A DNA stretch of 59,109 nucleotides, taken from NCBI GenBank assembly GCA_021731025.1, contig JAKFYD010000061.1:1-59109 (forward strand), written 5' to 3'. Position 1 is the first letter of the stretch, and every line of letters starts with the position of its first letter. The notes beneath the pieces are model-generated. The model made no database searches. It was not told the DNA's origin and worked only from the letters and a program-made list of their open reading frames with translations. The DNA comes from Pseudobdellovibrionaceae bacterium. GTDB lineage: Bacteria; Bdellovibrionota; Bdellovibrionia; Bdellovibrionales; Bdellovibrionaceae. Position numbers and translations under genes: made by a program. This document shows, piece by piece, positions 25,053 through 34,602 of the stretch.

Positions 25053-25940
25053 ATGTCTGCTCGTGGCGACATTGAATTGATCGAAAATTCTTTAGCTCAA
25101 ATTTTTCGTATTCCCGATTCCTTGCCACGAAAGCTGGAGCAGAATTCTCATCTTGTGAGATTTTTCGAATGCATTCAGTACTCACTTTTAAATGGGGGAA
25201 AACGTTTTCGCCCCAGTCTGATTCTTTCAATCGCTGAAGCTCACCAAAAGAATAAAGGCGATTACATTCCCTTCGCTGCTGCTGTTGAAATGGTTCATAC
25301 CTATTCTTTAATTCATGATGATCTGCCAGCCTTGGATGATGACAAAGAAAGACGGGGCAAGGCTACAAATCACATTGTGTACGGTGAAGCTTCGGCTCTT
25401 TTAGCGGGAGATGCTTTGCTGACTGAAGCCTTCACTCTCATTGGCCGCGCTTATCATGATCGACCACAGTTAGGTCTAAAATTGGTTTTGCTTCTCGGAG
25501 AAGCTGCTGGAATTCGGGGAATGATCGGTGGCCAAGTCATGGATATGATGACAAAGAAATTTGCCAATGCCGAAGAAATTATTCTAATGCATGAAATGAA
25601 AACCGGAGCGCTAATACGAATTGCTATCGAAGGAGCCGCTTTGATAGCTGCTGAAAATGAAGATTTAGCAGCGAAAAGTGAAGTGCAAATTTTGTGGAAA
25701 GAATTTGGACGTCAGTTGGGTTTATCTTTTCAGATTGCCGATGATATTTTGGACTATGACCAAAAGTCAGAAGATCATAAAAATTTGGCGGCTTTGATTT
25801 CTGTCGAGAAAGCCCAACAGCAATTGCAAACGACGTCGCAGCGGGCCTTAGAGGCTCTCCAAAAAATTTCCACCCTGCAAAATCTCAAGGTGCAACACCT
25901 TGCCGAATTAGTTGAATTCAACCGCCAACGAAAATTGTAA
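25053..25940 (+). CDS. ispA: Farnesyl/geranylgeranyl diphosphate synthase (IspA type)
   Basis: Polyprenyl synthase that condenses isopentenyl diphosphate with allylic diphosphates to give the C15-C20 precursor of quinones and undecaprenol. 295 aa. The first Asp-rich motif is DDLPALDDD in the context HTYSLIHDDLPALDDDKERRGK. The second is DDILD in LSFQIADDILDY. GGKRFRP is the substrate-binding segment. Follows xseB by 2 bp and overlaps tlyA by one base (TAATG). Confidence 0.95.
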   Translation: MSARGDIELIENSLAQIFRIPDSLPRKLEQNSHLVRFFECIQYSLLNGGKRFRPSLILSIAEAHQKNKGDYIPFAAAVEMVHTYSLIHDDLPALDDDKERRGKATNHIVYGEASALLAGDALLTEAFTLIGRAYHDRPQLGLKLVLLLGEAAGIRGMIGGQVMDMMTKKFANAEEIILMHEMKTGALIRIAIEGAALIAAENEDLAAKSEVQILWKEFGRQLGLSFQIADDILDYDQKSEDHKNLAALISVEKAQQQLQTTSQRALEALQKISTLQNLKVQHLAELVEFNRQRKL

Positions 25941-26719
25941 TGAAGAAGCGCATCGATCAGTGGCTTGTGGAAAAGGGTTTGGCGTCTTCGCGGACTCAGG
26001 CTCAAGATTTAATTAGTAATAAACAAGTTAAAGTTTATAAAAATGGTGTCGCTAGCCAAATTGAAAAGCCTAATCACAGCTTCCTGCTGACTGACCTAGA
26101 AAACGGATTGCGCATCGAGGTCATCCCCGGATCCGTAGGGAAATATGTTTCTCGGGGTGGCCTGAAGCTCGAAGGAGCTTTGGACCATGTTGGGTTCAAT
26201 GTTGAAAATCTTGTGGCTATGGACGTTGGAGTTTCAACAGGCGGCTTCAGTGAGGTTTTGTTAAAGCGAGGCGCCGCCCAAGTCTTTGGTCTGGATGTGG
26301 GTCACGGTCAGACTCACAAACAGGTGAAAAGCGATCCTCGGTTCAAACTTTTCGAGGGAGTCAACATCAAGGATATAGATGATCGTCGTGATGTCAGTAC
26401 TACTTTTCCTGCCTTGGGCTTTGATCTTGTGGTGATTGATGTTTCCTTTATTCGTCTAGAACTTGTGTGGCCTAAAGCTTGCGGTTTTCTGAAACGCGGG
26501 GGAAAATTACTGTCATTGATTAAACCACAATTTGAACTGGGACCTAATGCTCTTGGTAAAAATGGTGTTGTTAAAAACGAGGAGCTCTACACTTTGCTTC
26601 GGGACAATATGCTACAACTCGCCCAGCGATTCGGTTTGCAGAAGCTTGATTATTTCGAGAGTTCGATTCAAGGTAAAGAAGGTAATCGCGAATTTTTTAT
26701 TTTCGCTTCTAAGATTTAA
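25940..26719 (+). CDS. tlyA: TlyA-family rRNA 2'-O-methyltransferase / hemolysin A
   Basis: 259 aa. An N-terminal S4 RNA-binding domain (RIDQWLVEKGLASSRTQAQDLISNKQVKVYKNG) is joined to an FtsJ-like methyltransferase domain (YVSRGGLKLEGAL, VAMDVGVSTGGFSEVLLKRGAAQVFGLDVGHGQ, DLVVIDVSFIRLELVWP). Known family members 2'-O-methylate 16S and/or 23S rRNA; the hemolysin label is historical. Last of the xseA-xseB-ispA-tlyA set. Confidence 0.94.
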   Translation: MKKRIDQWLVEKGLASSRTQAQDLISNKQVKVYKNGVASQIEKPNHSFLLTDLENGLRIEVIPGSVGKYVSRGGLKLEGALDHVGFNVENLVAMDVGVSTGGFSEVLLKRGAAQVFGLDVGHGQTHKQVKSDPRFKLFEGVNIKDIDDRRDVSTTFPALGFDLVVIDVSFIRLELVWPKACGFLKRGGKLLSLIKPQFELGPNALGKNGVVKNEELYTLLRDNMLQLAQRFGLQKLDYFESSIQGKEGNREFFIFASKI

Positions 26720-26734
26720 AAGAAAGGCCGTCTT

Positions 26735-27751
26735 ATGGTTCGTACTCGAAATGTTTCAATAATAAATATACTTATCCTTTCTGTTTTATTTTTATCTTCA
26801 TGTCAGTTGAAGACGACAAGATCAGGGACCATAAAACCACTGCCTCCTTCTGCAACAACACCCTCTGCACCCTCAACAAATCCAATGCCGGTTGAAAGCC
26901 GAGACTATGTTTTGACGGAAGAGCCAAATAAAGAAGCTCAAACCCAACCTCAGATGTATGAGCCTCAGACAACGGCAGCTCCACCCGCTAAACTTCCTCG
27001 GGTTGGGATTATCCTTGGTCCCGGAGGAGCAAAAACTTACGCTCACATTGGTGTTCTTCAGGAATTTCAAAAAGCTAAAATTCCAGTAACGGCCATTTCG
27101 GGATTAGAGTTCGCCGCACCCATGGCTGCACTGTTCGCGTGGAAGGGCTTTGTTAACGACGTTGAATGGCAGATGTCTAAAATCAAAGACGATGAAATTA
27201 TAAAAAAGGGATTGATTACGTCTTCGACTAAACCAGCGAACATTACGGATGTTCGTGATTTCATCAAAACTGTTTTCCATAAATTAAAAGTTGAAGACCT
27301 TAAAAAACCTTTTGGTTGCCCGGCGCTGAACCTATCAAAAAATCAAGTCTTCATGATGAGTCGAGGCTCTTTAGATCAATTGCTTCCTTACTGCTGGCCT
27401 TACCCCCCCTTATTCAATGCTTATAAAAATAATGTCAGTGGTTTACGCGATCTTAAATTGACGGCCGATTTTTTACGAGCTCAGGGCGCGCAATATATTA
27501 TTTTAATTAACGTGCTTGGTGGGAATATGCAAAAGCATCCTGTCATTGCTGGCGATAGCCTCGAAAACCTTGCCTGGACCGAGATTGCGACCAGCTATGC
27601 TCGACCTCAGGCAGGTGTGGACGCTATGATCTCATTGAACTTAGAGGATTATGGTATTATGGATTTAGCGCGAAAGCGGGAAATCATGCAAAAAGGCTCC
27701 GAGCTTTCTGCAAAACAAATTGAAACTCTCTCGCAAAGATTGGGATATTAA
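26735..27751 (+). CDS. Patatin-like lipoprotein lacking the catalytic dyad
   Basis: The lipobox LSSC (Cys23) is followed by a Pro/Thr-rich linker to about residue 85. The remainder aligns with bacterial patatin-like phospholipases: IILGPGGAKTYAHIGVLQEFQKAKIPVTAISG matches the oxyanion segment and lead-in to the nucleophile elbow. The next residues are LEFAAPMAALFA, with Glu where the catalytic Ser of G-x-S-x-G should be. The later DGG/DGA Asp motif is absent (NVSGLRDLKLTADFLRAQGAQYIILINV). I infer a structural or regulatory pseudoenzyme on the membrane. It lies between tlyA and pepP on the same strand, with a 2-bp gap to pepP. Confidence 0.8.
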   Translation: MVRTRNVSIINILILSVLFLSSCQLKTTRSGTIKPLPPSATTPSAPSTNPMPVESRDYVLTEEPNKEAQTQPQMYEPQTTAAPPAKLPRVGIILGPGGAKTYAHIGVLQEFQKAKIPVTAISGLEFAAPMAALFAWKGFVNDVEWQMSKIKDDEIIKKGLITSSTKPANITDVRDFIKTVFHKLKVEDLKKPFGCPALNLSKNQVFMMSRGSLDQLLPYCWPYPPLFNAYKNNVSGLRDLKLTADFLRAQGAQYIILINVLGGNMQKHPVIAGDSLENLAWTEIATSYARPQAGVDAMISLNLEDYGIMDLARKREIMQKGSELSAKQIETLSQRLGY

Positions 27752-27753
27752 AA

Positions 27754-29073
27754 ATGCGAAAGCCAATTGAAAATGTGAAAGTGTTCGCGCAAAGACGAGC
27801 AAAGATTGCTGAAGAAATTTCTGGTAAAGCTTTAATCATTGCGGCTCACCCCGAGCAAATTCGAAATCACGATGTGGGATTTGCTTATCGACAAGATTCA
27901 AACATGTACTATTTAACGGGGTTTGAAGAACCAGAAAGTTTTCTTGTTTTCAGACCTGGCCTGAAGCCTGAAACAGTGATGTTTGTGCGACGACGTGATC
28001 CTGATCGTGAAACTTGGGATGGATATCGCTATGGACCTGAAGGGGTTGAAAAAGAATTTGGAGTTGATAAGGCTTATCCTATCGAGGATTTTGCGAAGGT
28101 GGCTCCAACCCTTTTGAAAGATGTTGATGGTATTTATTATCGTCTTCTTAAAAATAAAGAAGCCGATGCAATGGTTTTAAGCGTTCTCGAAAAATTAAGA
28201 TTGTCCCAAGGCAGAACGGGCTATGGACTTTTGAGCATTCACGACGCTGACACTTTATTGGGTGAGCATCGCTTAGTTAAATCTGAATACGAGCTCACTC
28301 ATTTGCGCGAGGCCTGCGAAATTTCGGCGCAAGCCCATCTTGCCGCGATGAAATTCACTCGGCCTGGCGTCAGTGAGCGGCAAGTTCAAGCTGTGTTAGC
28401 TCATCATTTTTTGATGAAGGGTTCAGCACGAGAAGGTTACAATTACATTGTGGCGACGGGAAACAACGCCACAACTTTGCATTACAATTTTAATGATCAA
28501 ACTTGCAAAGACGGTCAATTGTTACTGATCGACGCCGGTGCCGAATACAATTACTTTACGGGTGATATTACGCGCACATTTCCTGTGAATGGAAAATTCA
28601 CGGATGAGCAAGCCGAAGTTTATGAAGGCGTTCTGAAAGTTCAAAAAGAAATTATCGCTATGATAAAACCTGGAGTTGTGTTTAAAAACTTTCACGACAC
28701 AGCGACCTCATTGCTCACAGACCTAATGTTAGAGTTAGGTTTATTAACGGGACGCAAAGCTGACATCATCGAAGCTAATCACCATCGCCGTTATTATCCT
28801 CATGGCGTTGGACATTGGTTAGGAATGGATGTTCACGACGCCGGCCTTTACTACAAAAAAGGCGAGCCTCGGACCATCGAATCGAATATGTGTTTCACCG
28901 TCGAGCCTGGATTGTACATTCCCGAGCACGACGATATGGCTCCGGCAAACTATCGGGGAATCGGCATACGCATCGAAGATAATATTCGTGTGACTGATTC
29001 AGGTTGTGAAGTGATGACTTCCTCTGCTCCGAAAGAAATTGCTGAGCTGGAAAAAGTTATCGGCCAGGCTTAA
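27754..29073 (+). CDS. pepP: Xaa-Pro aminopeptidase (aminopeptidase P)
   Basis: Removes an N-terminal residue preceding proline. 439 aa, like E. coli PepP (441). An AMP_N domain (VKVFAQRRAKIAEEISGKALIIAAHPEQIRNHDVGFAYRQDSNMYYLTGF) precedes an M24 pita-bread fold. The two-metal ligands are visible: Asp in LIDAGAEYNYFTGDITRTFP (two Asp), His in HGVGHWLGMDVHD, and Glu in FTVEPGLYIP and GIRIEDNI. The protein should be cytoplasmic. It ends overlapping the convergent HAD gene by 4 bases. Confidence 0.95.
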   Translation: MRKPIENVKVFAQRRAKIAEEISGKALIIAAHPEQIRNHDVGFAYRQDSNMYYLTGFEEPESFLVFRPGLKPETVMFVRRRDPDRETWDGYRYGPEGVEKEFGVDKAYPIEDFAKVAPTLLKDVDGIYYRLLKNKEADAMVLSVLEKLRLSQGRTGYGLLSIHDADTLLGEHRLVKSEYELTHLREACEISAQAHLAAMKFTRPGVSERQVQAVLAHHFLMKGSAREGYNYIVATGNNATTLHYNFNDQTCKDGQLLLIDAGAEYNYFTGDITRTFPVNGKFTDEQAEVYEGVLKVQKEIIAMIKPGVVFKNFHDTATSLLTDLMLELGLLTGRKADIIEANHHRRYYPHGVGHWLGMDVHDAGLYYKKGEPRTIESNMCFTVEPGLYIPEHDDMAPANYRGIGIRIEDNIRVTDSGCEVMTSSAPKEIAELEKVIGQA

Positions 29074-29819
29074 ACAAAACGATGCTTCAGCCAAGACTTC
29101 TCTTCGGCAATCTGTTGCATCTTATTCTCCGTGCGAAAGAGCTCTTGATCACGGGCTGCAGCACTGACTACTAGGCGCAAGTGGGTCGCCGATTCTAATA
29201 AGGCCAAATCTCCTTCAGTATTTCCCGAAGAGAAAAAAGGAAGTTTGTCTTGAGTTTTCGCAAGAAGAGCCTGAACTTTTCCTTCGCGGTACGAAATAAC
29301 TCCGTATTGCCGACTTGTCACAACTTCCTGTTCAACAGCAGTTTCAATACCAATCACCTGTTCGTGAGTTAAGCCTAAGGCGAGAGCTCCGGGCTCAACA
29401 GCCCATTTGATCGATGCCGTGACAGTGAAGACTTGAACTCCACGCTCCTGAAAAAGCTGTATCAATTTTTTTTGATCTTCGAAGATTGGCACGGGCTTAA
29501 TGGAATCAAAAGATTTTTGGGCCCATTCTTTAACCGTTTCGATTTTTTGCCCCTGACAGATCTGTGCTAACCACAAATAAGCTTCCCGGGGGTCATTGTT
29601 TTTCTTTTTCAGTTCAACATAATGTTGCCAAGGATCGGGGGGCAGCTCGACCAATTTGCGATCAATTTTATAGCGGAAAAAATTTTCTCCCAGATCTGTG
29701 TCCCATAAAGTTCCGTCAGCATCAAAGGCCGCAACAGGGCGCGGGTCTTTTTTAAGGACCTCATCTAAGGTTTGCTGAATTTTATCCCATATCGATTTTG
29801 AATAAGATTTGTATTTCAT
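29070..29819 (-). CDS. HAD-superfamily phosphatase (phosphoserine phosphatase-like)
   Basis: 249 aa. Motif I is AAFDADGTLWDTDLGENFF, with the nucleophile and acid Asp in DADGT. Motif II is the Thr/Ser in VFTVTAS. A Lys in GKVQALL and a motif III-like PFFSSGNTEGDLALLESA complete the site. The helical cap between motifs I and II fits the HAD-IB group (phosphoserine or related phosphatases). The substrate is unknown. Convergent with pepP and divergent from the GNAT-like gene. Confidence 0.85.
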   Translation of the reverse strand: MKYKSYSKSIWDKIQQTLDEVLKKDPRPVAAFDADGTLWDTDLGENFFRYKIDRKLVELPPDPWQHYVELKKKNNDPREAYLWLAQICQGQKIETVKEWAQKSFDSIKPVPIFEDQKKLIQLFQERGVQVFTVTASIKWAVEPGALALGLTHEQVIGIETAVEQEVVTSRQYGVISYREGKVQALLAKTQDKLPFFSSGNTEGDLALLESATHLRLVVSAAARDQELFRTENKMQQIAEEKSWLKHRFV

Positions 29820-29892
29820 AGAAAGATATTATGAAATAAGACTTGCTTTGATACAAGGATCCAGCAAGAAATTCTGTCGGAGGAATTTTAAT

Positions 29893-30369
29893 ATGAGTCT
29901 TTTTTGTCGTGTCATACAGCCGGCAGACCTTGAAGAAATCATGGCTTTCGAAAATAAAAAAATGATCGAAGCCTATGCAGATGAAATGGAAAGAAACATC
30001 CAAAGCTGGAATGCGCGTTGGAGAAAAGAAGCTCTCGATCACTATTTACCATTGGGTTGGAGTTTTTTGGCCCGTCACGAAGATACGCCTTCAGAATTTT
30101 CTGAAGAGGGTCTTTTGGCTGGATACTTTATTGCTCAGCCCATGTTGTTTCTCGATGGCCAAACTCAATCTTTATGGATTGAGCATCTGAGTTATGCCTC
30201 TTTAAAAGCTCGCGATGAATTGTGTGAGTTGGGTTATAAGCTCGCTCGCGAGAAGCATTTTCAACGGGTTTTCTTTCCGAACTCATCGGGAATCATGAAC
30301 AGTGTTCGTCTTTTTAAACCTGAAACTTGGCAGCCCCAAGTCATTTGCCTTAAGACAACCAAAGCATGA
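29893..30369 (+). CDS. GNAT-like protein of unknown specificity (158 aa)
   Basis: ATG 29893 has GGAGGA 8 bases upstream; the frame stays open to 29809 without a better start. The sequence (CRVIQPADLEEIMAFENKKM at the start, LLAGYFIAQPMLFLDGQTQSLWIEHLSYASLKARDELCELGYKLAREKHFQRVFFP) has the strand-helix order of acyl-CoA N-acyltransferases, but the acetyl-CoA loop is not clear. It overlaps glpD by 4 bases (ATGA). Confidence 0.7.
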   Translation: MSLFCRVIQPADLEEIMAFENKKMIEAYADEMERNIQSWNARWRKEALDHYLPLGWSFLARHEDTPSEFSEEGLLAGYFIAQPMLFLDGQTQSLWIEHLSYASLKARDELCELGYKLAREKHFQRVFFPNSSGIMNSVRLFKPETWQPQVICLKTTKA

Positions 30370-31994
30370 AAAAATTTTCCTTTCGTGAGCGCCAAAAAAA
30401 TATCAAAGATCTCGAGACCAAAAATTTTGATCTTTTTATTATTGGCGGTGGGATCAATGGTGCTGGAGTCGCCAGAGATGCCAGTCTGCGAGGGATGAAA
30501 GTTGGCCTGATTGAATCTCAAGATTTTGCGGCGGGAACTTCTTCGCGCTCGAGCAAGTTGATTCACGGGGGCATTCGCTATCTTGAAAATATGGAATTCA
30601 AGTTGGTCTTTGAAGCTTTGAATGAAAGAACGAAATTGTTCGAAATGACACCTCACCTGGTGCATCATTTGCGCTTCATGATTCCGATTTATAAAAGCAG
30701 TCGAGTCAGTCTTTGGAAAATGGGATTGGGAATGTGGTTGTATGACATGCTTGCCTTATTCCAAGCTCCAGAAATGCACGAAACTTTGTCTCCGACCGAA
30801 GCTTTACATCGCATGCCTTCCTTAAGGGACGCAGATTTGGTTGGTGCTTGTGTTTATTCGGATGCTTATATGGATGACGCCCGCTTAGTTTACGAAACTT
30901 TGCGTTCGGCCAATGAAAAAGGGGCCACTTGCGCTAACTATGTTAAAGCCATCGGTGCCGATTTCGATGACAATCAAAAAATTCAACGAGTTCTTTGTGA
31001 AGACCAACTGACTCAGCGAAAATTTTACGTTCGCGCAAAACATTTTGTCAGTTGTGTGGGGCCGTGGACAGATCAGTTGGCTGAAAATTTTGATCCTAAA
31101 TGGAAAAAAGTTCTTCGACCAACAAAAGGTATTCACATCACATTGCCTCGTCATCGTCTGAAAATGGAAAATGCTGTTGTTATGGGAGCAGAAAAAAGCG
31201 ATCGCATTGTTTTTGGAATTCCCCGACACGAGATGCTTTTGTTTGGCACGACGGATACGGACTATCAGGAATCTCCCGAAAAAGTGAGTGTGACCTCAGA
31301 AGACGTTCGTTATTTGCTGGAAATCATCGGCGCTTACTTCCCCGGAGCAAAAATCACTGAACAAGATATTATTTCAAGTTACGCCGGTGTTCGACCTTTG
31401 GTTTATGATGGAGCCTCAACAGAGGGAAAAACCAGTCGCGAGCATGTTATTTTTAAAGACGGTCATCACGTTCACTATGTTGCCGGAGGAAAATACACCA
31501 CCTATCGTTTGATTGCTGATCAAGTGGTTGAGTTTATTTTGAAGGGCTCTTCCATTGAAGAACAAGTCGCTTTTAAAAGAAAAAACACCGCAGTTCCTTT
31601 AAACGAATTCACCGGCACCGAAGAGTGTGGAGCAGCTTTCGCGGCATTTGATCGATGGAAAAAACCGGCAGCGCTGTCATTGCCTGATTTGCATTTATTG
31701 GTCGAGCGCTATGGTTTAGAAGCCGAGCAAATGCTGAAAGATTTCCCTGCGAAAACGGCCCTGGAAATGGAAGCTGCACAGGCCATTCAGCACACGATGT
31801 GCTTAAATCTGGTTGATTTTTATTCTCGTCGCGTCCCTACATTTCTAGCGGATTCGGCCCATGGCCTATCGAGTTTGGATTCAGTGGGTCTTATTTTCCA
31901 AGAGCATTTGGGCTGGCCGAAAGAAAAACTAGAATTGGAAAAACAAAATTATCGCGAATATGTTCAACGTGAGTTGATGTGGAAAAAAAATTAA
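30366..31994 (+). CDS. glpD: Aerobic glycerol-3-phosphate dehydrogenase (FAD)
   Basis: Oxidises glycerol-3-phosphate to dihydroxyacetone phosphate and passes electrons to quinone. 542 aa. The FAD-binding Rossmann motif is LFIIGGGINGAGVARDASLRGMKVGLIESQDFAAGTSSRSSKLIHGGIRYLE. RPTKGIHI, FGTTDTDY, SSYAGVRPLV and HYVAGGKYTTYR are all family landmarks, and the C-terminal DAO_C domain follows. Membrane-associated by analogy. Translationally coupled to the GNAT-like gene. Confidence 0.95.
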   Translation: MKKFSFRERQKNIKDLETKNFDLFIIGGGINGAGVARDASLRGMKVGLIESQDFAAGTSSRSSKLIHGGIRYLENMEFKLVFEALNERTKLFEMTPHLVHHLRFMIPIYKSSRVSLWKMGLGMWLYDMLALFQAPEMHETLSPTEALHRMPSLRDADLVGACVYSDAYMDDARLVYETLRSANEKGATCANYVKAIGADFDDNQKIQRVLCEDQLTQRKFYVRAKHFVSCVGPWTDQLAENFDPKWKKVLRPTKGIHITLPRHRLKMENAVVMGAEKSDRIVFGIPRHEMLLFGTTDTDYQESPEKVSVTSEDVRYLLEIIGAYFPGAKITEQDIISSYAGVRPLVYDGASTEGKTSREHVIFKDGHHVHYVAGGKYTTYRLIADQVVEFILKGSSIEEQVAFKRKNTAVPLNEFTGTEECGAAFAAFDRWKKPAALSLPDLHLLVERYGLEAEQMLKDFPAKTALEMEAAQAIQHTMCLNLVDFYSRRVPTFLADSAHGLSSLDSVGLIFQEHLGWPKEKLELEKQNYREYVQRELMWKKN

Positions 31995-32106
31995 CTGACT
32001 AAAACTTCGACAACTGATGCCTGACAAATTTTGTCTAATGGTCTTCTTCATCTGCTCAATTCGAAAATAACTAAGCCCTATTCGCGAAATTTAGGCATAA
32101 GTATTG

Positions 32107-32133
32107 AACTCCTGAAAAGCACAGGAGTTTTTT
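32107..32133 (+). promoter_or_regulatory. Hairpin that buries the ribosome-binding site
   Basis: AACTCCTG (32107-32114) pairs perfectly with CAGGAGTT (32122-32129) around a 7-nt loop, followed by T's up to 32133 and then the ATG at 32134. The AGGAG in the right arm is the ribosome-binding site of the lipoprotein gene. The structure therefore looks both like a terminator and like a translation-blocking stem; it could be a thermosensor-like or attenuator element. Confidence 0.5.
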
Positions 32134-33039
32134 ATGAAATCGTTCAAAACCATTTTAAGTTTAAGTATTGCGGCTTCAACTTGTGCAGCTCTCATCGCTT
32201 GTAACAAAAGTGGCGGCAACGATCCACAGCCTCCGCCGCCGGTACAGCAGCTTCAACAACCACCACCATATGTGCCTCCTCCACTCCATCCTTCGCAGGG
32301 AATTGTACGACCAGTAATGAAGCCTCAAGAACTAAATTATGTGAAATGTTACGCAGCTATCTTAGATTCTAAATCACTTCGAACTTCAACTGGGGAGTTA
32401 GACTTCCCAATTATCGATTCAACAAAACCTTTGAGCCAAGAAATCTCGTACTTGTACTCTACGATGTTGGGAAAAATTACTTTAAATGTTCAACCGCAAA
32501 CTATGGATCCTAACGGAGTGCCAACTTCAGCAGGCTATATGGAACTTGTTCTTGCAGATCTTTCGGGAACAGGCTCTTCAACTTTACGCGGAAATTTAGA
32601 CTCTCATTTGAATCTGAAAATCGACGATAAGCAGCGCGAAAAATATGTTTCCATTGATTGCTCGCTGGAAATGAAGCAAGGAAACGAATCAATTTCTTTA
32701 ATGGACGTTGGCAATGCGAATGCGACCTACACTTGCTCCACAAGCCTTCCTCAGGTTGCAGCTCCCACAACGCCGATTGGAAATGCTGACCCAAATCTTT
32801 TTACGACTAAAAGTAAACCTCGAACACTTATTGAGAACGCAGTCCAAACTCTAAAAGTTCAGAACGATAAAAAAAATTCAGGCTACATCGTGTTGAGCGA
32901 TGAAAGAAAATCCCAAGAGCGTTCTATAGAGTGGTCAGTGCGCTATGGCCAAGCCTTCCTAGTGACAACGGGGTCAGGTTCTTCTGTGAGCACTTCCATT
33001 CTCTGCCAACCAGCGGTAAACGCCACGCAACAAAAATAA
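32134..33039 (+). CDS. Lipoprotein of unknown function (301 aa)
   Basis: Lipobox LIAC (Cys23) followed by a Gly/Pro/Gln-rich linker with poly-Pro (about residues 28-55). The rest (about residues 65-300) has four further Cys (VKCYAA, DCSLEM, TCSTSL, LCQPA) that could form two disulfides. No family recognised. The ribosome-binding site lies in a hairpin, and a GACAAAT-TTTGTC palindrome lies about 100 bp upstream, so expression may be tightly controlled. Confidence 0.8.
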   Translation: MKSFKTILSLSIAASTCAALIACNKSGGNDPQPPPPVQQLQQPPPYVPPPLHPSQGIVRPVMKPQELNYVKCYAAILDSKSLRTSTGELDFPIIDSTKPLSQEISYLYSTMLGKITLNVQPQTMDPNGVPTSAGYMELVLADLSGTGSSTLRGNLDSHLNLKIDDKQREKYVSIDCSLEMKQGNESISLMDVGNANATYTCSTSLPQVAAPTTPIGNADPNLFTTKSKPRTLIENAVQTLKVQNDKKNSGYIVLSDERKSQERSIEWSVRYGQAFLVTTGSGSSVSTSILCQPAVNATQQK

Positions 33040-33063
33040 GAAAACTTTAATGAAATCTCTGCA

Positions 33064-33093
33064 TTGACTCTGTATTTCCGTCTCCTCTAGACT
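33064..33093 (+). promoter_or_regulatory. Sigma-70-type promoter for the mreB operon
   Basis: -35 TTGACT (33064-33069), 18-bp spacer, -10 TAGACT (33088-33093). The mreB ribosome-binding site AGGGAG and GTG start follow within 25 bp. Matches are partial. Confidence 0.45.
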
Positions 33094-33107
33094 GGACAAA
33101 TACATAG

Positions 33108-34160
<1,053 letters not shown>

Positions 34161-34170
34161 TCGAGAGTTC

Positions 34171-34602
34171 ATGGATGAGTTAGCGATTAGAGATATTTCA
34201 CTGTTCTTTTTCTTTTGTCTTTTAGACGAAGAGAAAGCTTATGATTTTTCTTCGCGCGCTGTTGATGAATATTTTGAGCTCAAACGAAAGTCTCCTTCCG
34301 AAAAAGTCCAAATTCTTGTTGTTAAAGCCACTTTCAAAATTTGGAAAAAGTTTTCCTCGAAAATCCAACGGGGGCGGCCACATATGACAAAACAATTGGG
34401 CTGGACCTGGCCTCACGATATCAATTTCGGACCGTGGATGGAGTTTCAAAAAAATACCATTTGGGACGAATTCATTGTTTCCGTATGGGCCTTTTTTTTA
34501 AAGTATTCAGATGAAGAGATCGCCCAGGGCTTAGAGATGACCCCAGGAACTATTCGCTATCGCTTGGGACACGCTCTTAAAAAATTGGGTTCGTACGTAT
34601 GA
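34171..34602 (+). CDS. ECF sigma factor-like protein (about 143 aa)
   Basis: The C-terminal 45 residues (FFLKYSDEEIAQGLEMTPGTIRYRLGHALKKLGSY) match sigma region 4: a helix-turn-helix that recognises -35 promoters. The N-terminal part (LLDEEKAYDFSSRAVDEYFELKRK) is compatible with a reduced region 2 but is diverged. ATG 34171 is used here; TTG 34153 overlaps mreB and is possible. It overlaps the next gene by 4 bases (ATGA). With a membrane anti-sigma-like protein next door it is probably a regulated sigma or sigma-derived protein. Confidence 0.7.
   Translation: MDELAIRDISLFFFFCLLDEEKAYDFSSRAVDEYFELKRKSPSEKVQILVVKATFKIWKKFSSKIQRGRPHMTKQLGWTWPHDINFGPWMEFQKNTIWDEFIVSVWAFFLKYSDEEIAQGLEMTPGTIRYRLGHALKKLGSYV

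Noticed and set aside
32025-32040. GACAAAT-TTTGTC palindrome downstream of glpD
   Set aside because: Could be an operator or weak terminator, but it is a single AT-rich site with no second copy of the same form, so it is only mentioned in the lipoprotein entry.
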